Shown here one piece after another: positions 1 to 11,769 of a stretch of DNA of 64,000 bases. Both the position numbers and the translations under genes were made by a program. How positions within the stretch are numbered: position 1 is the first letter of the stretch; every line of letters begins with the position of its first letter. Under the pieces are notes generated by a model. It was not told the DNA's origin and searched no databases. It worked only from the letters and a program-made list of their open reading frames with translations. The DNA is from Flagellimonas algicola (GTDB taxonomy: Bacteria > Bacteroidota > Bacteroidia > Flavobacteriales > Flavobacteriaceae): NCBI RefSeq assembly GCF_005937185.1, contig NZ_VCNI01000001.1, positions 430,657-494,656 of the forward strand. Direction: 5' to 3'.

Positions 1-1033
1 CATTACCGCATCCACATTTCCGGTTTCCTCGGAAGTACGTACATCCTTGACCAGTTTATAGGGGTGCATCACATAATTCCGGATTTGCGATCCCCACTCA
101 ATCTTCATTTTGGATGATTCGATTTCCGCCCTGGCTTCCTGCTTCTTACGCAGTTCAATTTCGTACAACTGGGATTTCAACATTTTCATGGCTGTGGCCC
201 GGTTATCGTGCTGTGATCTGGAGTCAGAACAAGAAATTTGGATTCCCGTGGGTTTATGAACCAGTTGCACTTTGGTTTCCACCTTGTTTACATTTTGCCC
301 ACCGGCTCCACTGGATCGTGCTGTGGTGATTTCAATATCGGCAGGGTTAACATCAATTTCAATGGTATCATCAACCAGGGGATACACATATACCGAGGCA
401 AAGGAAGTATGCCGTTTGGCATTACTGTCAAAAGGAGAAATACGCACCAAACGGTGCACCCCATTTTCACCCTTCAACCAACCAAAGGCAAATTCTCCCT
501 CAATTTGGAGTGTTACAGTTTTGATTCCGGCAACATCCCCTTCTTGGTAGTTAAGTTCCTTAACCTTATACCCATTTTTTTCGCTCCACATTAAATACAT
601 TCGCATTAGCATGGATGCCCAATCGCAACTTTCGGTGCCACCTGCACCTGCCGTAATCTGAAGTACTGCGGTAAGTTCATCGCCCTCCTCAGAAAGCATG
701 TTTTTAAATTCCAGGTTTTCTATGGAAAGTAGGGCTTGGTCGTATTGCTTGGATACTTCGGACTCTTCAACCTCCCCAGCCTGTTGAAATTCCATCAAGA
801 CTTCCAAATCTCCTACCAAAGATGTGGCGGAATTGTAATCCTCCACCCATTTTTTCTTGGATTTTAACACTTGCATTTGTAGCTGTGCCTCTTGGGGATT
901 GTCCCAGAATCCGGGAGCCGCGGTTTTCTCCTCTTCGTTTTCTATTTCGATGAGTTTGGCATCAATGTCAAAGATACCTCCTTAACGCGCCAAGGCGTTC
1001 AATAAGATCTTTTTGCTGATCTGTGGTAATCAT
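1..1033 (-). CDS. prfB: Peptide chain release factor 2 (RF2), 3' end beyond window, with programmed +1 frameshift
   Basis: RF2 reads UGA/UAA stop codons and triggers peptide release on the ribosome. The start ATG is at 1033-1031. A 21-codon zero frame ends in CTT followed by an in-frame TGA (970-968). Shifting +1 after CTT continues as [10 protein letters not shown] and stays open to the window edge. Signature motifs read clearly on the minus strand: the SPF stop-codon recognition tripeptide at 438-430 (context [11 protein letters not shown]) and the catalytic GGQ at 303-295 (context [10 protein letters not shown]). About 344 codons are present, so only roughly the last 20 residues are missing. 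It is divergent from the metalloprotease gene at 1116. The broken frame is not a mutation, because the frameshift signal is complete. Confidence is very high. Confidence 0.97.
967..982 (-). promoter_or_regulatory. RF2 autoregulatory +1 frameshift signal
   Basis: On the minus strand the order is AGGAGG (982-977), TAT, CTT (973-971), TGA (970-968), C (967). This matches the classical prfB recoding site: a Shine-Dalgarno-like hexamer 3 nt before a slippery CTT and a weak TGA-C stop. When RF2 is scarce the ribosome pauses at TGA and slips forward by one base to make full-length RF2. The 16S anti-SD pairing element is retained here, although Bacteroidota generally do not use SD sequences for initiation. 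Confidence 0.95.
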
Positions 1034-1048
1034 AGAATTTATTTCAGG

Positions 1049-1078
1049 CAAAAATAAGGTTTCAATGCAGTCAGGCAA
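1049..1078 (-). promoter_or_regulatory. Putative prfB promoter (TTG-N19-TATTTTTG)
   Basis: On the minus strand a TTG at 1078-1076 is separated by exactly 19 nt from TATTTTTG at 1056-1049. This fits the Bacteroidota primary sigma consensus (TTTG near -33, TAnnTTTG near -7). Transcription would start near 1043, leaving a leader of about 10 nt before the ATG at 1033. Confidence 0.55.
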
Positions 1079-1115
1079 CGAAATTTATATAAATTTAGCT
1101 AGAACTAATTCAGAT

Positions 1116-3518
1116 ATGAAAAATTACATTTTTGCCCTCTTCGCTATTGCCGTTTTCACTCAATTTTCAGTTGCCCAAAGTTTTGAAAAAACCAAGGATT
1201 ATCAAAAGTTCAATGGGTATTTCAATTTTTATTACGATGATGCTACCGACAAGATTTTTCTTCAAGTGGATGAGCTTGAAAAGGAATTTCTCTATGTGTA
1301 TTCCCTGAGTAGTGGAATAGGAAGTAATGATATAGGTCTGGATAGGGGACAATTGGGAAATGAGCAGGTGGTCTTTTTTAAAAAAGCGGGAAACAAGCTG
1401 TTGCTGATTCAACCCAATTTAACCTTTAGGGCCATCACGGAGAATGAACTGGAGCGCAAATCTGTGGAACAGGCCTTTGCCAAATCTGTGCTGCATGGGT
1501 TTAAAATAGAGGAAGAATCCAAAGGGAGCTATTTAATAGATATGACGGATTTTTTGATGCGTGATGCCCATGGAGTTTCTGGAAGATTGAAAAATACCAA
1601 ACAAGGTTCCTATAGCTTGGATGCATCAAAAAGTGCTTTAGCTTTTGAGCGCACGAAGGCCTTCCCAAAAAATGTAGAGTTTGACGTCACCCTTACATTT
1701 AAGGGAAATGCGCAGGGGGATTGGATACAATCTGTAGCGCCAAATCCTTCCCTGGTTACCGTGGCCCAGCACCATTCCTTAATTGAATTGCCGGATGACA
1801 ACTACCAACAAAGGGTATTTGACCCTAGAAGTGGTTCTTATCCCTTTTCCTATTATGACTATGCCACTCCTGTCCAGGAGCCTATTTTAAAACGGTTTGT
1901 TACCCGTCATCGATTGCATAAGAAAAACCCAAATGCGGAGGAGAGCGAAGCTGTTGAACCCATTGTATATTATCTGGACAATGGAACCCCAGAACCGGTT
2001 CGTTCTGCGCTTTTGGATGGGGGCCGTTGGTGGAACCAAGCCTTTGAGGCCATAGGGTATAAAGATGCTTTTCAACTCAAAATTTTACCGGATGATGCGG
2101 ACCCAATGGACGTGAGATACAATGTGATTCAGTGGGTTCACCGATCTACAAGGGGTTGGAGTTATGGTAGTAGTATTACCGACCCCAGAACTGGAGAAAT
2201 TATTAAAGGGCACGTTAGTTTGGGTAGTCTACGGATTCGTCAAGATTTCTTAATTGCCCAGGCCTTGGTGAACAAACCCTTTGCAGAACGGGACGATAAT
2301 TATCAGCCCATGCTGGAAATGGCTTTGGCCAGGATTCGTCAGCTATCTGCACATGAAATTGGACATACCCTGGGATTTGCCCATAATTTTGCCGCCAGCA
2401 CCAATAACAGGGCTTCGGTAATGGATTATCCCCATCCTCAATTTGAGCTGAAGGATGGAACTATCGATTTTTCCAACGCTTACGATACTGGAATGGGGGA
2501 TTGGGATAAGGTAACCGTAGCTTATTCCTATTCCGATTTCCCAAGTGGTACAGATGAACACGAAGGACTTAATGCTATTTTGAAAAAGGCTCAAGATGAT
2601 GGGCTGCGCTACATATCCGATCAAGATGCTCGTCCTAGGGGTGGGTCACATGCCTTGGCACATCTTTGGGACAATGGCAAAAATGCTGCCCAGGAGTTGG
2701 AACGGGTCATGGAAATCCGAAAAAAGGCCATTTCCAATTTTTCTATGGACAATATTCGAACCGGAGAACCCAATTCAGTTCTGGAAGATGTCTTTGCTCC
2801 CTTATATTTCTTCCATAGATATCAAACCGAAGCTGTTTCCAAGCTGATTGGAGGATTGGATTATAATTATGCCACCAAAGGAGATGGGCAACACACCGTT
2901 CGCACTATTAGCGCTGCCAGACAAGAGAATGCCTTGGAAACCATCCTCACTACCTTGAATGCTGCGAACATAGCCTTACCAAAGGACAAACTTGAATTGT
3001 TCCCTCCCAGGGCTATTGGGTATGGAAAAACTAGGGAATCCTTCAAGGGAAGAAGCGGAGTGGCTTTTGATGCCCTATCCGCCGCTGAAACTGCTGCAGA
3101 TATGACATTGGGATTGGTATTGCATCCTGAAAGGGCTTCGCGTCTCATCCAACAAAAAAGTCTTGATAAAGATCAATTGGGTTTGAATACCGTATTGGAA
3201 AACACTATTCAAAAGACCTTTGATGAGTCGCATCGTGACCCTTATCTGCAGGAGGTACAACAAACCATCAACTTTAGGGTATTGTACCATATCATGAATT
3301 TGGCCGCCAACAAAGAGGTGCATCCGCAAGTTAATGCCATTGCCAATGAAACGCTTAGGAGTTTAAGGTCTTCCTTGTTGAGCAAGGAAAAAGGCACTAT
3401 TGCTGCTGAAACCGTGAGGCGTATTGATGCCTTTCTGAACGCTCCGGCCAAGTTCAAACTGATTGCTGTTCCCAAAATTCCGGATGGTTCGCCTATTGGG
3501 ATGGATTGTTTTCATTAG
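1116..3518 (+). CDS. Secreted zinc-dependent metalloprotease (DUF5117/DUF4953-type, gluzincin/metzincin-like)
   Basis: Predicted secreted zinc peptidase of about 800 residues. The chosen start (ATG 1116) begins a clean Sec signal peptide (MKNYIFALF... with cleavage after SVAQ); an upstream in-frame extension to 1023 would overlap the prfB start region and bury the signal. The zinc site HEIGHTLGFAH is at residues 413-423, the extended HExxHxxGxxH form, and is followed by ASVMDYPHP, which resembles a metzincin Met-turn. The N-terminal part matches the DUF5118/DUF5117 style of Bacteroidota 'zinc-dependent metalloprotease' proteins. It stands alone, divergent from prfB. The substrate is unknown; a role in extracellular protein breakdown is inferred. 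Confidence 0.85.
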   Translation: MKNYIFALFAIAVFTQFSVAQSFEKTKDYQKFNGYFNFYYDDATDKIFLQVDELEKEFLYVYSLSSGIGSNDIGLDRGQLGNEQVVFFKKAGNKLLLIQPNLTFRAITENELERKSVEQAFAKSVLHGFKIEEESKGSYLIDMTDFLMRDAHGVSGRLKNTKQGSYSLDASKSALAFERTKAFPKNVEFDVTLTFKGNAQGDWIQSVAPNPSLVTVAQHHSLIELPDDNYQQRVFDPRSGSYPFSYYDYATPVQEPILKRFVTRHRLHKKNPNAEESEAVEPIVYYLDNGTPEPVRSALLDGGRWWNQAFEAIGYKDAFQLKILPDDADPMDVRYNVIQWVHRSTRGWSYGSSITDPRTGEIIKGHVSLGSLRIRQDFLIAQALVNKPFAERDDNYQPMLEMALARIRQLSAHEIGHTLGFAHNFAASTNNRASVMDYPHPQFELKDGTIDFSNAYDTGMGDWDKVTVAYSYSDFPSGTDEHEGLNAILKKAQDDGLRYISDQDARPRGGSHALAHLWDNGKNAAQELERVMEIRKKAISNFSMDNIRTGEPNSVLEDVFAPLYFFHRYQTEAVSKLIGGLDYNYATKGDGQHTVRTISAARQENALETILTTLNAANIALPKDKLELFPPRAIGYGKTRESFKGRSGVAFDALSAAETAADMTLGLVLHPERASRLIQQKSLDKDQLGLNTVLENTIQKTFDESHRDPYLQEVQQTINFRVLYHIMNLAANKEVHPQVNAIANETLRSLRSSLLSKEKGTIAAETVRRIDAFLNAPAKFKLIAVPKIPDGSPIGMDCFH

Positions 3519-3566
3519 AGTTTGTCAAATTCCAATCATCTAACAATCCAATAATCCAATCAACAA

Positions 3567-4592
3567 ATGGAAATAAACCTTATAAGTGATACAGTCACCC
3601 TTCCAACTCCCGGGATGTTGGACGCCATGATGACCGCCAAAGTAGGGGATGATGTATTTAAAAATGACCCCACCGTGAACGCTTTGGAAGAAAAGGTTGC
3701 GGAATATTTTGGGATGGAGGCATCCCTGTTTTTTCCCAGTGGTTCCATGGCAAATCAAACTGCGATTAAATTGCATACCCAGCCTGGGGAACAGCTCATT
3801 TGTGATAAATATGCACATGTATTCAATTATGAAGGGGGAGGGGCAAGTTTTAATAGTGGGGTATCCTGTAGATTGGTGGATGGAAATCGAGGAATGATGA
3901 CTGCAAATCAAGTCGAAGAATCTATAAATCCGCCCGACTTTTATCACAGCCCACTATCAACATTGGTTTGTATAGAAAATACTACCAACAAAGGAGGCGG
4001 GGCTTGTTGGGACTTTGAAGAGTTAAAAAAAATAAAGCAGGTTTGTGATGAAAACCAGTTGCATTACCATTTGGATGGAGCTCGACTTTGGAATGCCCTA
4101 GTAGCCAAAAATGAGGACCCCAAAGACTACGGCGACCTCTTCGAAACTATAAGTGTGTGTTTTAGCAAGGGGCTAGGTTGCCCAGTAGGTTCTGTCTTGG
4201 TTGGATCAAGGGAAGCCATGGACAAAGCGCTTCGCGTTCGTAAAATTCTTGGAGGAGGAATGCGCCAATCTGGTTTTTTGGCGGCAGCCGCCATTTATGC
4301 CATGGATCACCATATTGATCGCTTATCCGAAGATCATGTAAAGGCCATGGAAATTGCGGAGGTACTAAACAATTTGGATTTCGTTCAAAAGGTAGAACCC
4401 ATTGAAACCAACATCATTATTTTTGAATTGGATGAATCTAAAATGACCTCTGATGCCTTTTTGGAAAAACTGACCGAAAACCAGATTTCCATCATAGGAA
4501 TGGGGCAAGGGAAATTGCGGATAGTTACACATCTGGATTACACCCAGACAATGCACGATCACTTTTTAAAAACCCTAAAAACTATTGGTTGA
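3567..4592 (+). CDS. ltaE: Low-specificity L-threonine aldolase
   Basis: PLP enzyme that splits L-threonine or L-allo-threonine into glycine and acetaldehyde in the cytoplasm. The 341-residue product has the family length. The N-terminus ISDTVTLPTPGML and GDDVFKNDPTVN are typical. The cofactor-binding HLDGAR lies at residues 168-173 (Asp170 for the pyridine nitrogen) and the Schiff-base lysine is Lys201 in CFSKGLGCPVGS. The gene lies 48 nt after the metalloprotease on the same strand and converges on YbaB with a 6-nt gap. No signal peptide. The main alternative would be a related beta-eliminating lyase, but the motif set favours threonine aldolase. Confidence 0.93.
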   Translation: MEINLISDTVTLPTPGMLDAMMTAKVGDDVFKNDPTVNALEEKVAEYFGMEASLFFPSGSMANQTAIKLHTQPGEQLICDKYAHVFNYEGGGASFNSGVSCRLVDGNRGMMTANQVEESINPPDFYHSPLSTLVCIENTTNKGGGACWDFEELKKIKQVCDENQLHYHLDGARLWNALVAKNEDPKDYGDLFETISVCFSKGLGCPVGSVLVGSREAMDKALRVRKILGGGMRQSGFLAAAAIYAMDHHIDRLSEDHVKAMEIAEVLNNLDFVQKVEPIETNIIIFELDESKMTSDAFLEKLTENQISIIGMGQGKLRIVTHLDYTQTMHDHFLKTLKTIG

Positions 4593-4598
4593 TATTGC

Positions 4599-4925
4599 CT
4601 ATTTAAAAAGGGAGTCCATTCCAGGGATATTGGGCATGCCCTCTTTGGCTACAGCGGCCAATTCCGTCTCGTTGACCTTGGTGGCCTGTTCTATGGCTTT
4701 ATTCAGTGTAAGCACCAAATAATCTTCCAATTGCTCTTTGTCCTGCAGTAGGCTTTCATCAATAGCAATTGATTTTAGTTCCCTATTGGCCGTAATGGTG
4801 ATTTTTAGCAATCCATCTGAGGATTCCTCGTCAATCAACACGGTATTCAAACGTTCTTTGGTTTGCTTAACTTTTTCTTGGGTCTCCTTGAGTTTACCCA
4901 TCATTCCCATAAAATCTCCAAACAT
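4599..4925 (-). CDS. YbaB/EbfC-family nucleoid-associated protein
   Basis: Small DNA-binding protein of 108 residues, the family's usual size. It opens with [20 protein letters not shown], a Met- and Lys-rich helix typical of YbaB/EbfC, followed by the central beta region [20 protein letters not shown] and a C-terminal helix. Family members bind DNA as dimers and are often encoded near recombination genes; no such neighbour exists here. The upstream gap holds a TACTTTTG at 4958-4951 on the minus strand that could serve as a -7 element. Confidence 0.9.
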   Translation of the reverse strand: MFGDFMGMMGKLKETQEKVKQTKERLNTVLIDEESSDGLLKITITANRELKSIAIDESLLQDKEQLEDYLVLTLNKAIEQATKVNETELAAVAKEGMPNIPGMDSLFK

Positions 4926-4982
4926 GATATAGTATAGTGTAAATTCAGGTCAAAAGTAATAATTTGGGCAAAATCTGTCGCG

Positions 4983-7121
4983 ATGAAACTATCACTTTAT
5001 ACCTACTTAGGTTGTTTGATATGCCTTATTTTTGCAGCCGCTTGTAAAAATAAAAATGAAGATCGCATGAGCATTACTCCGCCAATAGCTAAAAAATATC
5101 CCAAGAAGCTGGAAAAACATGGGGACCTTAGAATTGATGATTACTATTGGATGAACGATAGGGAGAATCAAGAGGTTTTGGATTACCTCAATGCAGAGAA
5201 TGCCTACTATGCTGAAATGAGCAAGCATACCAAGGATTTTCAAGAGGAACTGTTCCAAGAGATGAAATCCCGCATCAAAGAAGATGACAATTCGGTTCCC
5301 TATAAGTACAATGGTTATTGGTATATAACTCGGTATCAAAAAGGAGGGGAATATCCCATGTATTTTAGGAAGAAAGAGGTAATGGACGCGCCAGATGAGC
5401 TCTTGTTCAATTGCAATGAAATGGCCAAAGAACACGAATTCTTCAATCTGAGAGGCGTTACGGTAAGTCCAGATAATACATTGGCCTCATTTGCCACCGA
5501 TACCGTTTCGCGAAGACAATACACTATTCAAATCAAGGATTTGCAATCAGGACAAATATTTGATGACAAAATTGAAAACACCACAGGAAGTTCCGTTTGG
5601 GCCAATGATGGAAAAACGCTGTTTTACACCAAAAAGGACCCAATAACACTTCGTGCCGATAAGATTTATAGACATACATTGGGTACTTCAGAAGCAGAAG
5701 ATGTGCTGGTTTTCCACGAAAAGGATTCTACCTACAACACCTTTGTATATAAAACCAAATCAAGGAAATATCTGGTCATAGGGTCGGTAAGTACACTGAC
5801 TTCGGAATATCAAATTTTGGATGCCAATGATCCAGTAGGGGAATTTACCATATTTTCTCCTCGGGAACGGGGAGTGGAATACGGTATTTCGCACTACAAC
5901 GGCAACTTTTTTATCCTGACCAATAAGGATGGGGCCACGAATTTTAAACTAATGAAGACCACGGATGCCAAAACTTCTTCGGAACACTGGCAGGAGTTTA
6001 TTCTGCACAGAGAAGAGGTGTTGTTGGAAGATGTGGAGATATTCAAGGATTATTATGTGCTTTCCGAAAGGGAAAATGGTCTTAATAAATTAAAAGTTAA
6101 TCGATGGGACAATGCAGCATCCTACTATTTGCCCTTTGACAGTGAGACTTATGTTGCGGGAGCTTCTATCAATGTGGAATTTGATTCCAAGATGTTCCGA
6201 TACTATTACAATGAAATGGGCGCACCCTATGCCATTATCGATTTTGATATGGAGACCCAATCCAAAACAATCTTAAAGGAGCAGGAGGTATTGGGAGGTA
6301 AGTTTGACAAGTCCAACTACCGAACAAAACGGGTTTGGGCCACGGCTAGGGATGGAGTCCAAATTCCAATTTCCATGGTTTACCAAAAGGATGTCAAATT
6401 TGACGGTAGCAGCCCGCTGTTGCAATATGCCTATGGGTCCTACGGAAGTACAATAGACCCCTATTTTTCTTCCATTCGATTGAGTTTATTGGACCGTGGG
6501 GTTGTTTTTGCCATTGCGCACGTTAGAGGAGGAGAGTATTTGGGACGAGGATGGTACGATAATGGGAAATTACTTCATAAGAAGAACACCTTTACCGATT
6601 TTGTGGATTGCTCCAAATTCTTGATTGCTGAAAACTATACCAGTCCTGGACATTTATATGCCAGTGGTGGCTCTGCTGGTGGACTTTTGATGGCGGCGGT
6701 AATTAATATGGCTCCTGAGTTGTACCATGGTGTTATCGCTGCGGTACCCTTCGTTGATGTGGTTACCACTATGCTGGACGATTCCATTCCATTGACCACC
6801 GGAGAGTATGATGAATGGGGGAATCCGAATGAGAAAGAATATTATGATTATATGAAATCCTATTCCCCCTATGACAATGTCGAAGCCAAGAAATATCCCA
6901 ATCTTTATGTTTCCACTGGATTGCACGACTCCCAGGTACAATATTGGGAACCGGCCAAATGGGTTGCCAAATTGCGGGAGTTGAAGACCGATGACAATCT
7001 TTTATTCTTGGATACCAATATGGATGCAGGTCATGGCGGGGCTTCGGGCAGATTTTCGTCCTTGAAGGAAACCGCCAAGGAATATGCTTTTATTCTGGAT
7101 TTGGAGGGAAAAACCGAATAG
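4983..7121 (+). CDS. Oligopeptidase B-type S9A prolyl oligopeptidase, lipoprotein
   Basis: Serine peptidase cleaving short peptides, 712 residues. An N-terminal beta-propeller region is followed by an alpha/beta-hydrolase domain. The catalytic triad is visible: Ser564 in SGGSAGGLLM, Asp649 in GLHDSQVQYW and His684 in DAGHGGASGR. The surrounding text (PFVDVVTTMLD, TTGEYDEWGNP) is closer to oligopeptidase B, which prefers basic residues, than to true prolyl oligopeptidase. The N-terminus is a signal peptide ending in FAAAC with the lipidated Cys at residue 21, so the enzyme probably sits in the periplasm or outer membrane, unlike cytoplasmic enterobacterial PtrB. Confidence 0.9.
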   Translation: MKLSLYTYLGCLICLIFAAACKNKNEDRMSITPPIAKKYPKKLEKHGDLRIDDYYWMNDRENQEVLDYLNAENAYYAEMSKHTKDFQEELFQEMKSRIKEDDNSVPYKYNGYWYITRYQKGGEYPMYFRKKEVMDAPDELLFNCNEMAKEHEFFNLRGVTVSPDNTLASFATDTVSRRQYTIQIKDLQSGQIFDDKIENTTGSSVWANDGKTLFYTKKDPITLRADKIYRHTLGTSEAEDVLVFHEKDSTYNTFVYKTKSRKYLVIGSVSTLTSEYQILDANDPVGEFTIFSPRERGVEYGISHYNGNFFILTNKDGATNFKLMKTTDAKTSSEHWQEFILHREEVLLEDVEIFKDYYVLSERENGLNKLKVNRWDNAASYYLPFDSETYVAGASINVEFDSKMFRYYYNEMGAPYAIIDFDMETQSKTILKEQEVLGGKFDKSNYRTKRVWATARDGVQIPISMVYQKDVKFDGSSPLLQYAYGSYGSTIDPYFSSIRLSLLDRGVVFAIAHVRGGEYLGRGWYDNGKLLHKKNTFTDFVDCSKFLIAENYTSPGHLYASGGSAGGLLMAAVINMAPELYHGVIAAVPFVDVVTTMLDDSIPLTTGEYDEWGNPNEKEYYDYMKSYSPYDNVEAKKYPNLYVSTGLHDSQVQYWEPAKWVAKLRELKTDDNLLFLDTNMDAGHGGASGRFSSLKETAKEYAFILDLEGKTE

Positions 7122-7220
7122 CCTACTTGCCCTTAAAGCGATTTGACAAAAGTGGTTTTGGATGATGTAATCCATCGTTGATTGCGTAATTTAGAGGCTA
7201 CTTAATTGTAGCATATCTAA

Positions 7221-10481
<3,261 letters not shown>

Positions 10482-10544
10482 TTTGGGTAAATCCGGTGTA
10501 AGGGGGTAATTCTTGGACAAAATGCCATTTAAAATAAAAAATAC

Positions 10545-10552
10545 TATTTTTG
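10545..10552 (+). promoter_or_regulatory. Putative -7 element (TATTTTTG) of the cysteine-synthase-like gene
   Basis: TATTTTTG fits TAnnTTTG. No convincing TTTG sits 19-21 nt upstream. If used, transcription would begin near 10559, about 47 nt before the ATG at 10606. It is identical to the element before the alpha-oxoamine synthase at 11739. Confidence 0.35.
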
Positions 10553-10605
10553 TCCCGGATTAATTGCTGGCATGTTCGGCAATTGCCCCTTACCTAAACC
10601 CAGTT

Positions 10606-11646
10606 ATGAAAAAACAGATAAGTGCGTGTAGCAGTATTCTTGATTTAATTGGAAATACCCCACTTGTTAAGCTAAACAAAATCGCAGAACCCCTTACCGG
10701 TAATTTCTATGCTAAGGTGGAGGCCTTTAATCCAGGCCATTCTTCCAAAGACAGAATTGCAGCCTATATTATTGAGGAAGCGGAGCGCAAGGGTATTTTG
10801 AAACCTGGAAGCACCATTATTGAAACTACCTCTGGAAATACAGGATTTAGTTTGGCCATGGTGAGCATTGTTAAAGGTTATAAATGCGTATTGGCAGTTA
10901 GTTCCAAATCATCGCCTGATAAAATAGATATGTTGAGGTCTATGGGTGCCAAGGTTTATGTATGCCCAGCCCACGTTAGTGCGGATGATCCAAGATCATA
11001 TTATGAGGTGGCCAAAAGATTGCACAGCGAGACCAAGAATTCCATTTATATCAACCAATATTTCAACGAACTGAACATAGAGGCCCATTACAACACCACA
11101 GGTCCTGAAATTTGGAACCAGACCAACTGTTCAATCACCCATTTGGTGGCTTGTAGTGGAACGGGAGGTACTATTTCCGGAATTGCCAGATATTTAAAAG
11201 AGCAGAACCCTGATGTAAAGGTATTGGGGGTTGACGCTTATGGTTCGGTATTGCAAAAATTCCATGAAACCGGAGAATTTGACCATAATGAGGTATACCC
11301 ATATCGAATAGAGGGATTGGGTAAAAATTTGATTCCTGCAGCCACTGACTTTAACTGTATTGACCGATATATCAAGGTAACTGATGGGGAAAGCGCCCAT
11401 ATGGCTAGAAAAATTGCTCATTCCGAAGGAATGTTTGTTGGATACACCAGTGGAGCAGCCATGCAGGCCTTGTTTCAGTTGAACACTGAAGGGGAGTTTT
11501 CAGAAGATAGTAATGTTGTTGTAATATTCCCTGACCATGGTTCAAGATATATGAGCAAAGTGTACAGCAATGAATGGATGGAAAACCAAGGGTTCTTCGA
11601 TATTCAGAATTCTGAATCTCCTGAAAAAGTGGAGTATATCAAATAA
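10606..11646 (+). CDS. PLP-dependent cysteine synthase family protein; candidate cysteate synthase
   Basis: Fold-type II PLP enzyme of 346 residues. ATG 10606 starts [10 protein letters not shown] right before the conserved [10 protein letters not shown]; an in-frame TTG at 10564 would add an unlikely tail. The cofactor lysine is Lys48 (SSKDRI), the substrate loop TSGNTG is at 75-80 and the phosphate loop SGTGGT at 184-189. Residues differ from ordinary Cys[10 protein letters not shown] replaces NPGGSVKDR, and [17 protein letters not shown] replaces the usual PETMS-type text. The next gene is an alpha-oxoamine synthase. Bacteroidota make capnine from cysteate by such an enzyme, so I infer that this protein makes cysteate from a serine derivative and sulfite. 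Plain cysteine synthase remains possible. Confidence 0.8.
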   Translation: MKKQISACSSILDLIGNTPLVKLNKIAEPLTGNFYAKVEAFNPGHSSKDRIAAYIIEEAERKGILKPGSTIIETTSGNTGFSLAMVSIVKGYKCVLAVSSKSSPDKIDMLRSMGAKVYVCPAHVSADDPRSYYEVAKRLHSETKNSIYINQYFNELNIEAHYNTTGPEIWNQTNCSITHLVACSGTGGTISGIARYLKEQNPDVKVLGVDAYGSVLQKFHETGEFDHNEVYPYRIEGLGKNLIPAATDFNCIDRYIKVTDGESAHMARKIAHSEGMFVGYTSGAAMQALFQLNTEGEFSEDSNVVVIFPDHGSRYMSKVYSNEWMENQGFFDIQNSESPEKVEYIK

Positions 11647-11672
11647 ATACAGAGACTTTTAAAAATATAGAG

Positions 11673-11700
11673 CGGCAATGGTTTTCATTGCCGTTTTTTT
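11673..11700 (+). terminator. Intrinsic terminator after the cysteine-synthase-like gene
   Basis: A perfect 8-bp stem, CGGCAATG (11673-11680) with CATTGCCG (11686-11693) around a 5-nt loop, is followed by seven T residues (11694-11700). It separates the two putative sulfonolipid genes into distinct transcripts. Confidence 0.85.
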
Positions 11701-11714
11701 ATGTGTCCATTTCA

Positions 11715-11746
11715 TTGTGAGGGCTTGCCAAAAATATATATTTTTG
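11715..11746 (+). promoter_or_regulatory. Putative promoter of the alpha-oxoamine synthase (TTG-N21-TATTTTTG)
   Basis: TTG at 11715-11717 and TATTTTTG at 11739-11746 are separated by 21 nt, within the Bacteroidota spacing range. The start point would be near 11753, giving a leader of about 17 nt. It lies just after the terminator at 11673-11700, so the gene has its own promoter. Confidence 0.5.
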
Positions 11747-11769
11747 CATTTGAATTAATTTTAGGGTAG

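Noticed and set aside
114-594. Plus-strand open frames of 70-120 codons
   Set aside because: They are antisense to conserved prfB sequence and show no family features.
1-1033. prfB read as a pseudogene because of an in-frame TGA
   Set aside because: The TGA sits in a textbook +1 recoding site and the shifted frame is intact to the edge with SPF and GGQ.
1023-1115. N-terminal extension of the metalloprotease
   Set aside because: It overlaps the prfB start and putative promoter and would place the signal peptide 31 residues inside the protein.
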